DNA of 64,000 bases from Chloroflexota bacterium (GCA_002721445.1 PBKN01000018.1:1-64000); one strand, 5' to 3'; counted from the stretch's first letter, positions 38,710 to 49,151 are shown. The notes: generated by a model from the letters alone, not told the origin. A program made the numbers and translations.

Positions 38710-38958
38710 TTAGTTTAAACCAATTTTTTCTGCTAATTGTTTATTAGTTGGTTCTAACAATATAGAACCATCCTCAAAAATAATAGTTGGTACAATACGT
38801 TTACCATTATTTATTTCAAGTACATAATTTAAAAGTCTCTCATCTAATTCAATGTTAAACCATTCATAGTTTATTTTATTGCTATCTAAAAAAGACTTCG
38901 CTCTAATGCAATCAGAGCACCAATCTGTTCCATATATTTTTATATTAAAATTTTTCAT
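38710..38958 (-). CDS. Glutaredoxin-like (mycoredoxin type) protein
   Basis: IYGTDWCSDCIRAKSFLDSNKINYEW..., RIVPTIIFEDGSILLEPTNKQL. Confidence 0.85.
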   Translation of the reverse strand: MKNFNIKIYGTDWCSDCIRAKSFLDSNKINYEWFNIELDERLLNYVLEINNGKRIVPTIIFEDGSILLEPTNKQLAEKIGLN

Positions 38959-38987
38959 TATTAAACCTAAAAATTATTATTTTAAAA

Positions 38988-40268
38988 TCACCAGAGCTTC
39001 ATAGAATCAGTAAATAGATTTCTAATATCTTCTTTATTAACAGGTCTAGGAGATAAACTAATAACTCTCTGTTGAGGCATAGTCCCTTCAACTAAGTCAT
39101 CAATATCATTACTACTATATCCAACTCCATTCAATCCATTTGGGATTCCAATTTTCTTTATAAGAGATATTATAGAATCTGCTAAAATATCACCTGCATC
39201 TTCTAAATTAGCACCATCAATATCAGCTCCTAATAATTTAGCTGCATGGAGATGTCTTTTTGGATTACTTGGAGCAGTAAATCTAAAAACAGCTGGAGCA
39301 TTAAGAATTACTGACATCCCATGAGGAACCATAGAATGACCTATAGGATAATCTTTAGGCAAAAATTCTTTAACTCTGCCTGCTACTGGATATGACATTC
39401 CGTGAGGCAAATGTACTCCTGCATTCCCAAATCCAAACCCAGCAAAAGTAGCAGCTAAAAGCATCTCTCCTTTAGCAGATATATTATCTGGATCTTCATA
39501 TGCTTTTACTATATTATTAGAAACCATTTTAATAGCTTTTAAAGCCCATATATCACTTATAGGGTTTGCACCTTGATATGGGCTTCGTACAGAAGGACTA
39601 TCAGATGCTGGACGTCTAGAAAAAGGAATAGCTGTAAATGATTCTAAACCATGACATAAAACATCTAATCCACTACAAGATACAACCATTTGAGGAAGAG
39701 TTTTAACGTTATCTGGATCTACCATACCCATATTTGGTCTAAGGTAACGATGAGAAATTCCAGTTTTAGCCTTTATATCTAATAAATCAAATATTGCAAC
39801 ACCTGTAGTTTCACTACCTGTTCCTGCTGTTGTAGGAATAGCTATTAAAGGTTTTAAAACTCCTGGTACTGGTACTCCATCACCTATAGGAGAATTTACA
39901 TATGTGAAAAAATCTGCAGGGTAAGTAGCATATAAATTAGCTGCTTTAGCAGTATCTATAGATGAGCCACCACCTATAGCAACATATCCATCAAAATTTT
40001 CAGATTGAGCAAATTTTATTGCCAGTTTAAATGAATCATCTGTTGGTTCAACTGAAACCTGGTCAAATAAAATCGTTTCAATTCCAAATTGATTTAATGA
40101 TTTAATAGCAATTTCAACACAATTACTCTTAGCCATTTTAGGATCAGTAACAAGCATTACACGCTTAGACCCTAAACGGTTCATTTCAAACCCTATTTCA
40201 TTTGTAACTCCTGAACCATATTTTATATTAGAAGTATCAATTGCAAATACATTTTCAAAATCAGACAT
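38988..40268 (-). CDS. Iron-containing alcohol dehydrogenase (hydroxyacid-oxoacid transhydrogenase/ADHFE1-like)
   Basis: FAIDTSNIKYGSGVTNEIGFEMNRLGSKRVMLVTDP, GYVAIGGGSSIDTAKAANL, IPTTAGTGSETTG, LPHGMSYPVAG. Confidence 0.9.
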   Translation of the reverse strand: MSDFENVFAIDTSNIKYGSGVTNEIGFEMNRLGSKRVMLVTDPKMAKSNCVEIAIKSLNQFGIETILFDQVSVEPTDDSFKLAIKFAQSENFDGYVAIGGGSSIDTAKAANLYATYPADFFTYVNSPIGDGVPVPGVLKPLIAIPTTAGTGSETTGVAIFDLLDIKAKTGISHRYLRPNMGMVDPDNVKTLPQMVVSCSGLDVLCHGLESFTAIPFSRRPASDSPSVRSPYQGANPISDIWALKAIKMVSNNIVKAYEDPDNISAKGEMLLAATFAGFGFGNAGVHLPHGMSYPVAGRVKEFLPKDYPIGHSMVPHGMSVILNAPAVFRFTAPSNPKRHLHAAKLLGADIDGANLEDAGDILADSIISLIKKIGIPNGLNGVGYSSNDIDDLVEGTMPQQRVISLSPRPVNKEDIRNLFTDSMKLW

Positions 40269-40292
40269 ATGAACTCCATTACTAACTAATAA

Positions 40293-41939
40293 TTATTTAA
40301 CTTCAGCATATCCTCCACGTCCTCTAGGATCTGCAGCGCCATTAATAAGATTCTTACCATAATCACTTGTAATCGCATGTACTAATGCAAAAAATGGATC
40401 AAAACTCAACTCACTTTTTTTAATATCATGACCTTTTTCGTTCATATATTCTAAAATTCTATAATATAATCTTGCTTCAACATCTACCCATTTACCTTCT
40501 GAATGTATTCTAGGAGCTGATACTGCTTCTAAAACAGACATCTCGTGGTCAATAATGTTAACGATAGTTTGTAAATTTGCTGTAAGAATTTTAACAGCAC
40601 CAGGCGCACTTGTTATTATAACCGGATACCCTTCTTTTAAAATTATAGTAGGTGACATTCCAGTAGTACGTGATTTACCAGGTGCAATAGAATTAGGATG
40701 CCCTGGATAAGGATTGAAAACATGCATAGAATTATTAAATAAAAACCCTAACCCTTTAACTACTACACCAGAACAAGGGCTTCCTAAGGTATGAGTTATA
40801 GCAATTGCATTACCTTTCTCATCCATCGACGAAACAGTTGTAGTATCATGACCTTCAGCTATGTCTAACCCTGGAACAGATATAGTTTCATTGCTATCAA
40901 TCTTTTTTTTCCAATCCATAGCATGGTCTTTAGATGTAATTTTATCTATTGGTACAAATTCAAAATCGGGATCTGCAAGGTATTTTGCCCTGTCAACAAA
41001 ACCTGCTTTTTGAGCCTGTGACATTATATGACAATATTCAGGTGTCCCAAAACCAATTTTATTTAAATCATACCCTTCCAATATATTAAGAGTTTCAATA
41101 ATTTGAGGCCCACTACCTGGAGCTAAGTTTGTACATACAGTATATCCCCTGTAATTAGATTTAAGAGGAGAATTAATTCTTAATTTATATTCATAAAAAT
41201 CCTTTTCAGTAATTAAACCTCCATGGTCGGAAAAATCCTTGGCTATTATTTTTGCAAGTTCACCTTTGTACATCAAATCAGGACCTTCAACAGATATACT
41301 ATCTAATACTTCGGCGTAATCTTGCATAATTAAACGTTCACCTGTTTTAAGAACATTTCCATTTGGTGCAAATATCTGGCTAGATACAGAATTAAATTTT
41401 AATATATCTTCCGTGTCACTATAACCTAAGCTTCCATCATGTTTCCAACTCTGATGCAGTTCAGCTGGTATTATAAAACCTTTTTTAGCTAAATCTATAG
41501 ATGGTTTAATTAAATCTTTCCAACCCATAGTACCAAAACGATTAGAAACTTCATAAAGAGCTTTAAGAGTCCCTGGTACTGTTACTGATAGATATCCTAT
41601 TTGATTAATGTTGCCTTCTAATTCCCACATATCAGCAGGCAATCTATTAATAACTTTTTCAGACCACATATCTTTTGTTGATTTTAAGGGAGCTCTACCA
41701 TAAAAATCTATAACCAAATGGTTTCCGGACTCAGCATCAAAAACTTGCAGGGTTCCATTTCCCCCTATACTAGTTTGATGAGGCTCTGCTATCCCTTGAG
41801 CAAAAGCAGTAGCAACAGCAGCATCTATTGCATTACCACCTTCTTCAAATATACTGCGCCCAATTTCAACAGCTTCGACTTGAGGACAAACAATAACACC
41901 TTTCAATATAAACCTCTTTAAATAATTTAAATCTTGCAA
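40293..41939 (-). CDS. Gamma-glutamyltransferase family protein
   Basis: GRSIFEEGGNAIDAAVATAFAQGIAEPHQTSIGGNG, GHDTTTVSSMDEKGNAIAITHTLGSPCSG. Confidence 0.92.
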   Translation of the reverse strand: MQDLNYLKRFILKGVIVCPQVEAVEIGRSIFEEGGNAIDAAVATAFAQGIAEPHQTSIGGNGTLQVFDAESGNHLVIDFYGRAPLKSTKDMWSEKVINRLPADMWELEGNINQIGYLSVTVPGTLKALYEVSNRFGTMGWKDLIKPSIDLAKKGFIIPAELHQSWKHDGSLGYSDTEDILKFNSVSSQIFAPNGNVLKTGERLIMQDYAEVLDSISVEGPDLMYKGELAKIIAKDFSDHGGLITEKDFYEYKLRINSPLKSNYRGYTVCTNLAPGSGPQIIETLNILEGYDLNKIGFGTPEYCHIMSQAQKAGFVDRAKYLADPDFEFVPIDKITSKDHAMDWKKKIDSNETISVPGLDIAEGHDTTTVSSMDEKGNAIAITHTLGSPCSGVVVKGLGFLFNNSMHVFNPYPGHPNSIAPGKSRTTGMSPTIILKEGYPVIITSAPGAVKILTANLQTIVNIIDHEMSVLEAVSAPRIHSEGKWVDVEARLYYRILEYMNEKGHDIKKSELSFDPFFALVHAITSDYGKNLINGAADPRGRGGYAEVK

Positions 41940-42015
41940 TGAATTTTAAAAAATATTATATTACATTTCAATTGTATAAGTAAAAATATTAATCTAATGT
42001 TCTAAGGTGATTATA

Positions 42016-42966
42016 ATGAAAAATAATTCAATATTAACAAAAAAAATGCTTAATATTATTGGAACTCAATCAGAAACAAATAAATTTAGGATTCATAAAG
42101 AAAATATAATTAGATTTGCTGAATCAATTCAAGATTACAACCCATTATATACTAATGAATTACAAGCTAGAAAATCCACATATGGAAGTCTAATAGCACC
42201 TCCTACTTTTTTGCGTTCATGCTATGCAGGTCCATGGAAAAAATCCATAGACTTGCCATTCTATACAAGTGTTGATGGAGGTAGTGAATGGGAATATTTT
42301 GAACCAATAAGAGATGGCGATGAAATAAATGTAACTGCTACTATAACTGATTTATATGAGAAAAGTGGTCGTAAAGAACAAATGTTATTTCAAAAAAAAA
42401 CAATAACATATATAAATCAATTTAAATCATTAGTTGCAAAAGAAGAAAATATAGGTATTTTTCTTGAAAAACATATGCACAATGAAGACAAACAAAATCC
42501 ACAAAATATGAAAGTCAAATCCATCAATCCATTACAAGATTCAAAAAATAAAATAATTTCTTACGAAGATATATCTATAGGAATGAAATTACCTACAATT
42601 ATAAAAACTCCAAACAGTCAACAATTAGTTAAATATGCAGCAGCTTCATTAGAATTTCCAGAAATACATTATGACATAGACTATGCAAAGGCTGCAGGAC
42701 TACCTGGAGTTTTAGTTCAAGGTTCATTAAAACATGCATTTTTAGGACAACTTATAACTGATTGGATAGGACAAAATAATATTTTGAAAAAACTATCAGT
42801 ATCATATAGAGGAATGAATATAACCAATGAAAAACTTTATTGCAAAGGAATAATATCTAGAAAATATATTGAAAATAATAAAAAATTAGTTAAATGCAAA
42901 ATTTGGATAGAAAATGATGATAAATTTAAAAGTACACTAGGCGAAGCAATAATTCAAATCAACTAA
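42016..42966 (+). CDS. MaoC family dehydratase (FAS1-like MaoC N domain plus MaoC domain)
   Basis: ESIQDYNPLYTNELQARKSTYGSLIAPPTFL; second domain LVKYAAASLEFPEIHYDIDYAKAAGLPGVLVQGSL. Confidence 0.8.
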   Translation: MKNNSILTKKMLNIIGTQSETNKFRIHKENIIRFAESIQDYNPLYTNELQARKSTYGSLIAPPTFLRSCYAGPWKKSIDLPFYTSVDGGSEWEYFEPIRDGDEINVTATITDLYEKSGRKEQMLFQKKTITYINQFKSLVAKEENIGIFLEKHMHNEDKQNPQNMKVKSINPLQDSKNKIISYEDISIGMKLPTIIKTPNSQQLVKYAAASLEFPEIHYDIDYAKAAGLPGVLVQGSLKHAFLGQLITDWIGQNNILKKLSVSYRGMNITNEKLYCKGIISRKYIENNKKLVKCKIWIENDDKFKSTLGEAIIQIN

Positions 42967-42993
42967 ATTTAAAAATAGATATTATAATACATC

Positions 42994-43022
42994 TTGACAA
43001 AGATCATTTGTTCTGTTCTAAT
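42994..43022 (+). promoter_or_regulatory. Near-consensus sigma70-type promoter TTGACA-17 bp-TCTAAT
   Basis: Exact -35, 17-bp spacer, -10 with one mismatch; upstream of the 87-aa ORF and ftsZ-like gene. Confidence 0.6.
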
Positions 43023-43060
43023 TTGTTCTAAAGCAGTGCAATAAATAATAGGATAAATAA

Positions 43061-43324
43061 ATGTCACATACAACATATCACCAATATAAACTTGATATAA
43101 AAGTGCCTTTAAAAGAGAGCTTTAAAACAAAGAGAAGCAAATTAGATTTAAATAAAGGTGAAAAAGTTTACTATATAGGTAAGCATCTAAATGGGCCTAA
43201 ATTTGGTTCACTTGGAACAGTTAAAAATACTCTATCAAATTTAGCAATAATAGATTTAGGTGCAAACGGAACATGGAAAATACCATATTTCTACTTGCAA
43301 AGCTTAAATAATTTAAAATTATGA
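43061..43324 (+). CDS. Small (87 aa) SH3-like protein of unknown function preceding ftsZ-like gene
   Basis: ORF with 7-bp gap to the next gene; KGEKVYYIGKHLNGPKFGSLGTVKNTLSNLAIIDLGANGTWKIPYFYLQSL. Confidence 0.6.
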   Translation: MSHTTYHQYKLDIKVPLKESFKTKRSKLDLNKGEKVYYIGKHLNGPKFGSLGTVKNTLSNLAIIDLGANGTWKIPYFYLQSLNNLKL

Positions 43325-43331
43325 GGTTATT

Positions 43332-44378
43332 ATGTCAAAATCATCAATAATAAAAATAAAAATCATAGGAGTAGGTGGAGGTGGAGGAAATGCAGTTAAT
43401 AGAATGTCAAAAAATCTTCCTGAAGGCAATTCATTACTTGCAATAAATACAGACATACAGGCATTAGAAAGCATAAAAGATATTCAAACATTTGCTATAG
43501 GACCAAATATAACTAGAGGAATGGGAACTGGTGGGAATCCAGAAATAGGAAAAAATTCCATAAAGGAAAGTTATGATCAAATCGAAGAATTAATAGTAGG
43601 GAATGATATGGTTTTCATAACAGCAGGTATGGGAGGAGGTACAGGTACTGGAGCATCATCGATCATAGCTGAAATGTGTAAAAAACATGGGATACTATCA
43701 ATAGGCATTGTGACACTACCATTTTCTTTTGAAGGGGCAGATAGAAGAAAGATTGCATTAAGTGGATTAAAAAAATTAAATCAGAAATTAGATGCATTAA
43801 TAACAATTGATAATGATACTCTCCTTCCTGCACTTAAGGAATCAACATCATTAATCAAATCATTTGAAAAAGTTGATGAAATATTAGAAGAAGGTGTAAA
43901 AGGAATTTCTGAAGTAATAAATTTACCGGGATTAATAAATGTTGATTTTGCAGATTTAAAAACAATTATGAAAAATGCAGGTAAATCATTAATGTCTGTA
44001 GGTTATGGAGATGGAAAAGAAGCAGCAATGGAAGCAATAGAATCTGCCTTATCAAATCCATTAATAAATGAAACTATAGATGAAGCAAATGGGATACTTT
44101 TTTATATAAAAGGTGGAAATGAAATCACTCTAGGTCAAATTCATGAAATTGCAAATAAAATTAAAAAAATAACTCTACACGAACCAAAAATCATGTTCGG
44201 CGTAGTAAGACAAAAAAATATGAAACGTAAAGTTAACATAACCTTAATTGCTACAGGAATAGAAAAACCTAAATTGAAAATAAATAATGAAATTAAGAAT
44301 TTAACCGATAAACCATCGAATTATAATTTTAATAAACAATTAACTAAATTACCCCAACAAATAGCAATTAATGTCTAA
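43332..44378 (+). CDS. ftsZ: FtsZ-like tubulin-family GTPase (divergent)
   Basis: IGVGGGGGNAVNRM, AINTDIQAL, AGMGGGTGTGASSIIAE, GIVTLPFSFEG, DALITIDNDTLL. Confidence 0.9.
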   Translation: MSKSSIIKIKIIGVGGGGGNAVNRMSKNLPEGNSLLAINTDIQALESIKDIQTFAIGPNITRGMGTGGNPEIGKNSIKESYDQIEELIVGNDMVFITAGMGGGTGTGASSIIAEMCKKHGILSIGIVTLPFSFEGADRRKIALSGLKKLNQKLDALITIDNDTLLPALKESTSLIKSFEKVDEILEEGVKGISEVINLPGLINVDFADLKTIMKNAGKSLMSVGYGDGKEAAMEAIESALSNPLINETIDEANGILFYIKGGNEITLGQIHEIANKIKKITLHEPKIMFGVVRQKNMKRKVNITLIATGIEKPKLKINNEIKNLTDKPSNYNFNKQLTKLPQQIAINV

Positions 44379-45244
44379 GTATTAAAAAATCCAGAATCAA
44401 ATTGACTGATAATATTATTAGCTAATAATTCAGGCCTCTGAAGAGGCACATCATGTATAGAATTATCTAACCATATTAGTTTGACAAAATCTAAAGAATT
44501 AATTGCATCGTTAATTCCAATATTTTTAAATGATTTATCTATAATTGCAGAATTACCATTATCTTGACGAGCAGGCATTAATAAAACAGGTGCTTTTATA
44601 TATTTATAAATGTCAGTTGGTTTATAACTCCATATAGATTTTATAATCTTCATATGATTATCTAAAGATAATTTAGCTCCTTTAATTAAATTATCCTCAA
44701 TATTGAAATTAGATAAAATAATATCGTCTAATAATAAATTATTAGACGAGTTGATTTTTAAATGTATCCTTTTTATAAATTCATCTACATGAGTTTGGCT
44801 AAAATCAGGAGGGGTGAATTTTTTTTTCATATCAGTATATTTAATACCTGAAGAAGATATTTCTGTTGTACCTCCATCAATTAAGCACAATCCTTTTATA
44901 CAATATGTATATTTTGCTCCATAAGATAGAGCAACCATTCCACCCCATGAATGCCCTACAATAATAGGATTTTTAAAATTAACTTTTATAATAAAATTAT
45001 TAACATCTTCAAGAATAGATTTAAAATCATAACCAGTTGAAGGTTTAGAAGACAAACCATGCCCTCTTAGATCAAGTGCAATAACTCGAAATTTATCTGA
45101 TAAAATAGGAGCAACAAAATCCCAAATCCTAGAAGTAGAAGCCAATCCATGTAATAAAATAATTTCTTGACCACTACCTCCCCAATCACGATAATGCAAT
45201 TCAATATCATTTACTTCTAATATATTTTCAATACAATTATTCAT
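44375..45244 (-). CDS. Alpha/beta hydrolase
   Basis: ILLHGLASTSRIWD, VIALDLRGHGLSSKP, VGHSWGGMVALSYG. Confidence 0.9.
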   Translation of the reverse strand: MNNCIENILEVNDIELHYRDWGGSGQEIILLHGLASTSRIWDFVAPILSDKFRVIALDLRGHGLSSKPSTGYDFKSILEDVNNFIIKVNFKNPIIVGHSWGGMVALSYGAKYTYCIKGLCLIDGGTTEISSSGIKYTDMKKKFTPPDFSQTHVDEFIKRIHLKINSSNNLLLDDIILSNFNIEDNLIKGAKLSLDNHMKIIKSIWSYKPTDIYKYIKAPVLLMPARQDNGNSAIIDKSFKNIGINDAINSLDFVKLIWLDNSIHDVPLQRPELLANNIISQFDSGFFNT

Positions 45245-45283
45245 AATTTTAACTAGAAATTAATAAAATCTAATTTTTAAAAA

Positions 45284-46141
45284 TCAAGATTTATTAAAAA
45301 GTCCTAACTTATTTGCTAATGTATTATAAAAACTTACAGTTGATAAAGACCTTAAAAATTTTGCAGAATATATGCCAGATTTAATTACCAATTTATCACC
45401 AACATTTAATTGAATTTCAGAATCACCATCAGCACTAACAATAGTAATATCATTTTTAATAGGTCGTAAAGTTACTTTAGAATTTCTAGGTAATACTATA
45501 CTATCCCTTAGACCAGTATGAGGTGCAACTGGTTGTAAAATTATTTCATTAGATTCAGGGTGTAAAATTGGTCCTCCAGCTGAATAGGAATAACCAGTAC
45601 TACCTGTTGCAGTAGATACCACAACTGCATCTGAACGGTATATAGTAAGCACATTATCATCAACTGAAACTTCTATATCAGATAATTTTGTTACTCCTCC
45701 GTTGCCTATAACTACATCATTTAAAGCATTAATCGTTAATCGTGGCTTATCATTATTCGATAAAAATATAGAAGCTTCTAACATCATTCTTTCTTCTATT
45801 CTAACTCTGCCATTTATATATTCAGGTAATTTTTCAAGAGCATCATTAGGATCAAGTTCAGTCATGAACCCAATTTTACCAAAATTAATACCCAGAATTG
45901 GTATGGAATAATTATAAATTGAACGAACAGTTTTCAATATTGAACCATCACCACCAGCAATTACAACCAAAGATGTTTTAGAAAATTGATTCTCATAAGA
46001 AGATAATTCGTCTAATGAAGTACTCCAAGTATTACATTCAGAATAACCTAATTCACAAATTAAATTTTTTATGAATACACTAGTTTCAGGAATAGAAGAA
46101 TTATATATAAAACCTATTAATTTATTTTTAATATTACTCAA
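45284..46141 (-). CDS. nadK: NAD kinase
   Basis: VVIAGGDGSILKTVR, GINFGKIGFMTEL, TATGSTGYSYSAGGPILHPES. Confidence 0.93.
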   Translation of the reverse strand: MSNIKNKLIGFIYNSSIPETSVFIKNLICELGYSECNTWSTSLDELSSYENQFSKTSLVVIAGGDGSILKTVRSIYNYSIPILGINFGKIGFMTELDPNDALEKLPEYINGRVRIEERMMLEASIFLSNNDKPRLTINALNDVVIGNGGVTKLSDIEVSVDDNVLTIYRSDAVVVSTATGSTGYSYSAGGPILHPESNEIILQPVAPHTGLRDSIVLPRNSKVTLRPIKNDITIVSADGDSEIQLNVGDKLVIKSGIYSAKFLRSLSTVSFYNTLANKLGLFNKS

Positions 46142-46174
46142 TTAAACTATTTACCTTTAAATCTTATTAATTAA

Positions 46175-47656
46175 TTATACAAGAATATTAACAACAATAT
46201 ATGAAAGGTCTATTAAAGGTCTAGGAAAAATACCAAATATAAATATAAGAACTAATGTAGAAATTACAAAAAGTTTTTGATTATAGTTAAAATTAATTGA
46301 AAGATTATCAGATGGTTCTTCTAGATATAATATTTTAACTATCCTAAGGTAATAATAAGCTGATATTGCTGTATTAATTAATCCTAATAAAACTAACCAA
46401 ATCAAATCAGCTTTAATGGCTGCATTAAAAATATATGCTTTAGAAAAAAATCCTACTGTAGGAGGTAATCCAATTAAAGATATCATCACTAAAGTTAAAG
46501 TAAAAGCTAATACTGGAGAAATTTTAGAAATTCCCGAAAAATCATCAATCAAACTACTATTAATATTATTAGTTATAATCGTAACTGTAGTAAATAAAGC
46601 TAAATTAGTTAAGGAATAACCTAAAATGTAAAAAATTACAGATGAAGCAGCATCTAATGAATTACTAACTCCACTTTCAGAAACTATTACTAATAAACTA
46701 ATTACTCCAATTAAAATAAATCCTGTATGTGAAATACTACTATAAGCTATCAATCTCTTAATATTAGTCTGTCGAATTGCAATCAAATTACCTAAGAACA
46801 TAGATAATATACTTAATACTATTAAAATTTCACTCCAACTTCCTATCAAATTAATATTTACATGAAAAATGCTATATATAATTCTTAATAAAATTGCAAT
46901 TCCTGCTACTTTACTAGCTATAGCTAAATAAGATGTAATAGGCATAGGTGCACCATCATATACATCAGGTGCCCACATATGAAATGGAGCTGCAGATATT
47001 TTAAAACCAAATCCTGAAATTAATAAAATAGATGAAAATAACAATGCTTTATCATTTGAAATTGAAGATTGAGATATAATATTTGCAATATCATCAAATA
47101 AAGTACTTCCAGTAAAACCAAAAAGTATAACCATTCCGTAAAGTAATAAGGCTGAACTAATTCCACTTAGAATCAGAAACTTAACCCCTGCTTCTGAAGA
47201 TTTTATGTCTCTATTAAATGCAACTAATGCAACTATTGGCAATGTTGTTAATTCTAAAGCAATATAAAAACTAATCAATTCCATTGAAGAAGTTAAAAGC
47301 ATCATACCTGTAGCAGAAAATATTATGAGTGAATAATATTCTGATTTAGCTTTAGATGATTTAATATAATCTTGCGAAATAAAAATTATAAAAAATACAA
47401 CCCCTATAAAAAAACAATTAAAAAAAAGTCCAAACTCATCTAAAACTAATGAATTTGAAAATGCATCTATTGATTTATTCGAATCAATATTTACCCATAA
47501 AAATACATTTAATAAAAATATTCCAAGCAACCCTATAAATACTAAAGGACGCAATAATATTTTTTGAGCAAAAAATAAATCAAATAGTATTAATAACATC
47601 CCCAAAACTATCATACATATTTGAGGTGATATAGCGTATAAGTCTTGTAAATTCAT
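46175..47656 (-). CDS. nuoN: NADH-quinone oxidoreductase subunit N
   Basis: 493 aa; ELTTLPIVALVAF, FHMWAPDVYDGAPMPITSYLAIASKVAG, RLIAYSSISHTGFI. Confidence 0.92.
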   Translation of the reverse strand: MNLQDLYAISPQICMIVLGMLLILFDLFFAQKILLRPLVFIGLLGIFLLNVFLWVNIDSNKSIDAFSNSLVLDEFGLFFNCFFIGVVFFIIFISQDYIKSSKAKSEYYSLIIFSATGMMLLTSSMELISFYIALELTTLPIVALVAFNRDIKSSEAGVKFLILSGISSALLLYGMVILFGFTGSTLFDDIANIISQSSISNDKALLFSSILLISGFGFKISAAPFHMWAPDVYDGAPMPITSYLAIASKVAGIAILLRIIYSIFHVNINLIGSWSEILIVLSILSMFLGNLIAIRQTNIKRLIAYSSISHTGFILIGVISLLVIVSESGVSNSLDAASSVIFYILGYSLTNLALFTTVTIITNNINSSLIDDFSGISKISPVLAFTLTLVMISLIGLPPTVGFFSKAYIFNAAIKADLIWLVLLGLINTAISAYYYLRIVKILYLEEPSDNLSINFNYNQKLFVISTLVLIFIFGIFPRPLIDLSYIVVNILV

Positions 47657-47663
47657 ATTTTTA

Positions 47664-49151
47664 TCAACCTATTATTTGTATAATTCCATTTTTAAAAATT
47701 CCTGTTATAAAAGATGGATATAATCCAACAAATAAGATAGATATAATTAATAAAATAACTGGTATCATTTCATAAACACTAGCATCTAAAGTTTTTTCAA
47801 ATCTATCTAATTTTGGTCCATACATAATTCTTTGAATCATCCACAAAATATATGCCGATGTCAAAACAACTCCAAAAACAGCTATAGCTGTAAACCAACT
47901 AAATACAGGGAATGCTCCAATGAAAATAATGATTTCAGATATAAAACCACTTGTACCAGGCAACCCTAGAGCTGCAACTCCAGCTATTGTCAAAGCAACA
48001 GATAATCTCGGCATTTGATGAACTAAGCCCCCCATATGTGGAATATAACGCGTATGGGTTTTTTCATAAATATATCCAATAAGTAAAAATAGTAACCCTG
48101 TAATCGTTCCGTGTGTAAACATCTGCAAGGAAGCTCCTACAAGTCCTGTAACTTTATCATCATAAGAACCACTAAAAGCTGCAACACCTAATAATACGAA
48201 TCCCATATGACTAACACTACTAAAAGCAATCAATCTTTTCATATCAGTTTGCCTCATAGTGATTACAGCACCATATATAACATTAATTACAGCTAATATA
48301 ACTATTATAAAGGAATATTCAGATACAGATTCAGGAAACAAGCCAATACATATTCTTATCAAACCATATCCTGCCATCTTTATCAGTACTCCTGCAAGCA
48401 TTACACTACCTGCTGTAGGAGCATCTGTATGTGCATCTGGTAGCCATGTATGCAAAGGCCATACAGGTAATTTAATAGAAAACGCAATGAAAAACACAAA
48501 AAACATGATACTCATGGGTATTAATAAAGATTCCTCTTTAATTAAAGAAGGAAGCAATGTTATATCGAAAGTCTTAGTAGATGCAAATAACATTAATATT
48601 CCAAATAATATTAATGCTCCACTAATTAGAGTAAATATCAAAAACTTCATCGCAGAATAATTTTTCCTACCGCTTCCCCAAACCATTATTAAGAAAAACA
48701 TAGGTATTAATTCAAGTTCCCAAAATATAAAAAATAAGAATAAATCTAATGATGAAAAAACACCCATAACAGCAGTCTCAAGTAATAATAAACATATAAA
48801 ATATTGTTTTATTTTATGAGTTATATTTTTTGAAGAAAAAATTGCAACTGCAGTTAATAAACCGGTTAATAAAATTAAAGGAGCACTAAAACCATCTACA
48901 CCTAAATAATATTGCACCTTAAAAGAATCAAATGGTATCCAATGTTCATATTTGTCAACTAGTTTAAACTTGTCAGTAGATTCACTAATCTGATAAGAAA
49001 ACAAAACAAGTGCTGATAATATTAAGTTTAATAGTGCCACAAATCTAGCAAATAAGAAAACATGACTATTCTTTTTTAATAAAACAGCAATAACTAAAGC
49101 ACCTAATGTAGGTATGAAAACTGTTGCACTAATTAACCCATTAAAAGCCAA
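47664..49151 (-). CDS. nuoM: NADH-quinone oxidoreductase subunit M
   Basis: [69 protein letters not shown]. Confidence 0.95.
   Translation of the reverse strand: MAFNGLISATVFIPTLGALVIAVLLKKNSHVFLFARFVALLNLILSALVLFSYQISESTDKFKLVDKYEHWIPFDSFKVQYYLGVDGFSAPLILLTGLLTAVAIFSSKNITHKIKQYFICLLLLETAVMGVFSSLDLFLFFIFWELELIPMFFLIMVWGSGRKNYSAMKFLIFTLISGALILFGILMLFASTKTFDITLLPSLIKEESLLIPMSIMFFVFFIAFSIKLPVWPLHTWLPDAHTDAPTAGSVMLAGVLIKMAGYGLIRICIGLFPESVSEYSFIIVILAVINVIYGAVITMRQTDMKRLIAFSSVSHMGFVLLGVAAFSGSYDDKVTGLVGASLQMFTHGTITGLLFLLIGYIYEKTHTRYIPHMGGLVHQMPRLSVALTIAGVAALGLPGTSGFISEIIIFIGAFPVFSWFTAIAVFGVVLTSAYILWMIQRIMYGPKLDRFEKTLDASVYEMIPVILLIISILFVGLYPSFITGIFKNGIIQIIG

Noticed and set aside
48259-48660. 133-aa plus-strand ORF antisense to nuoM
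   Set aside because: Antisense shadow of the well-conserved nuoM coding sequence.
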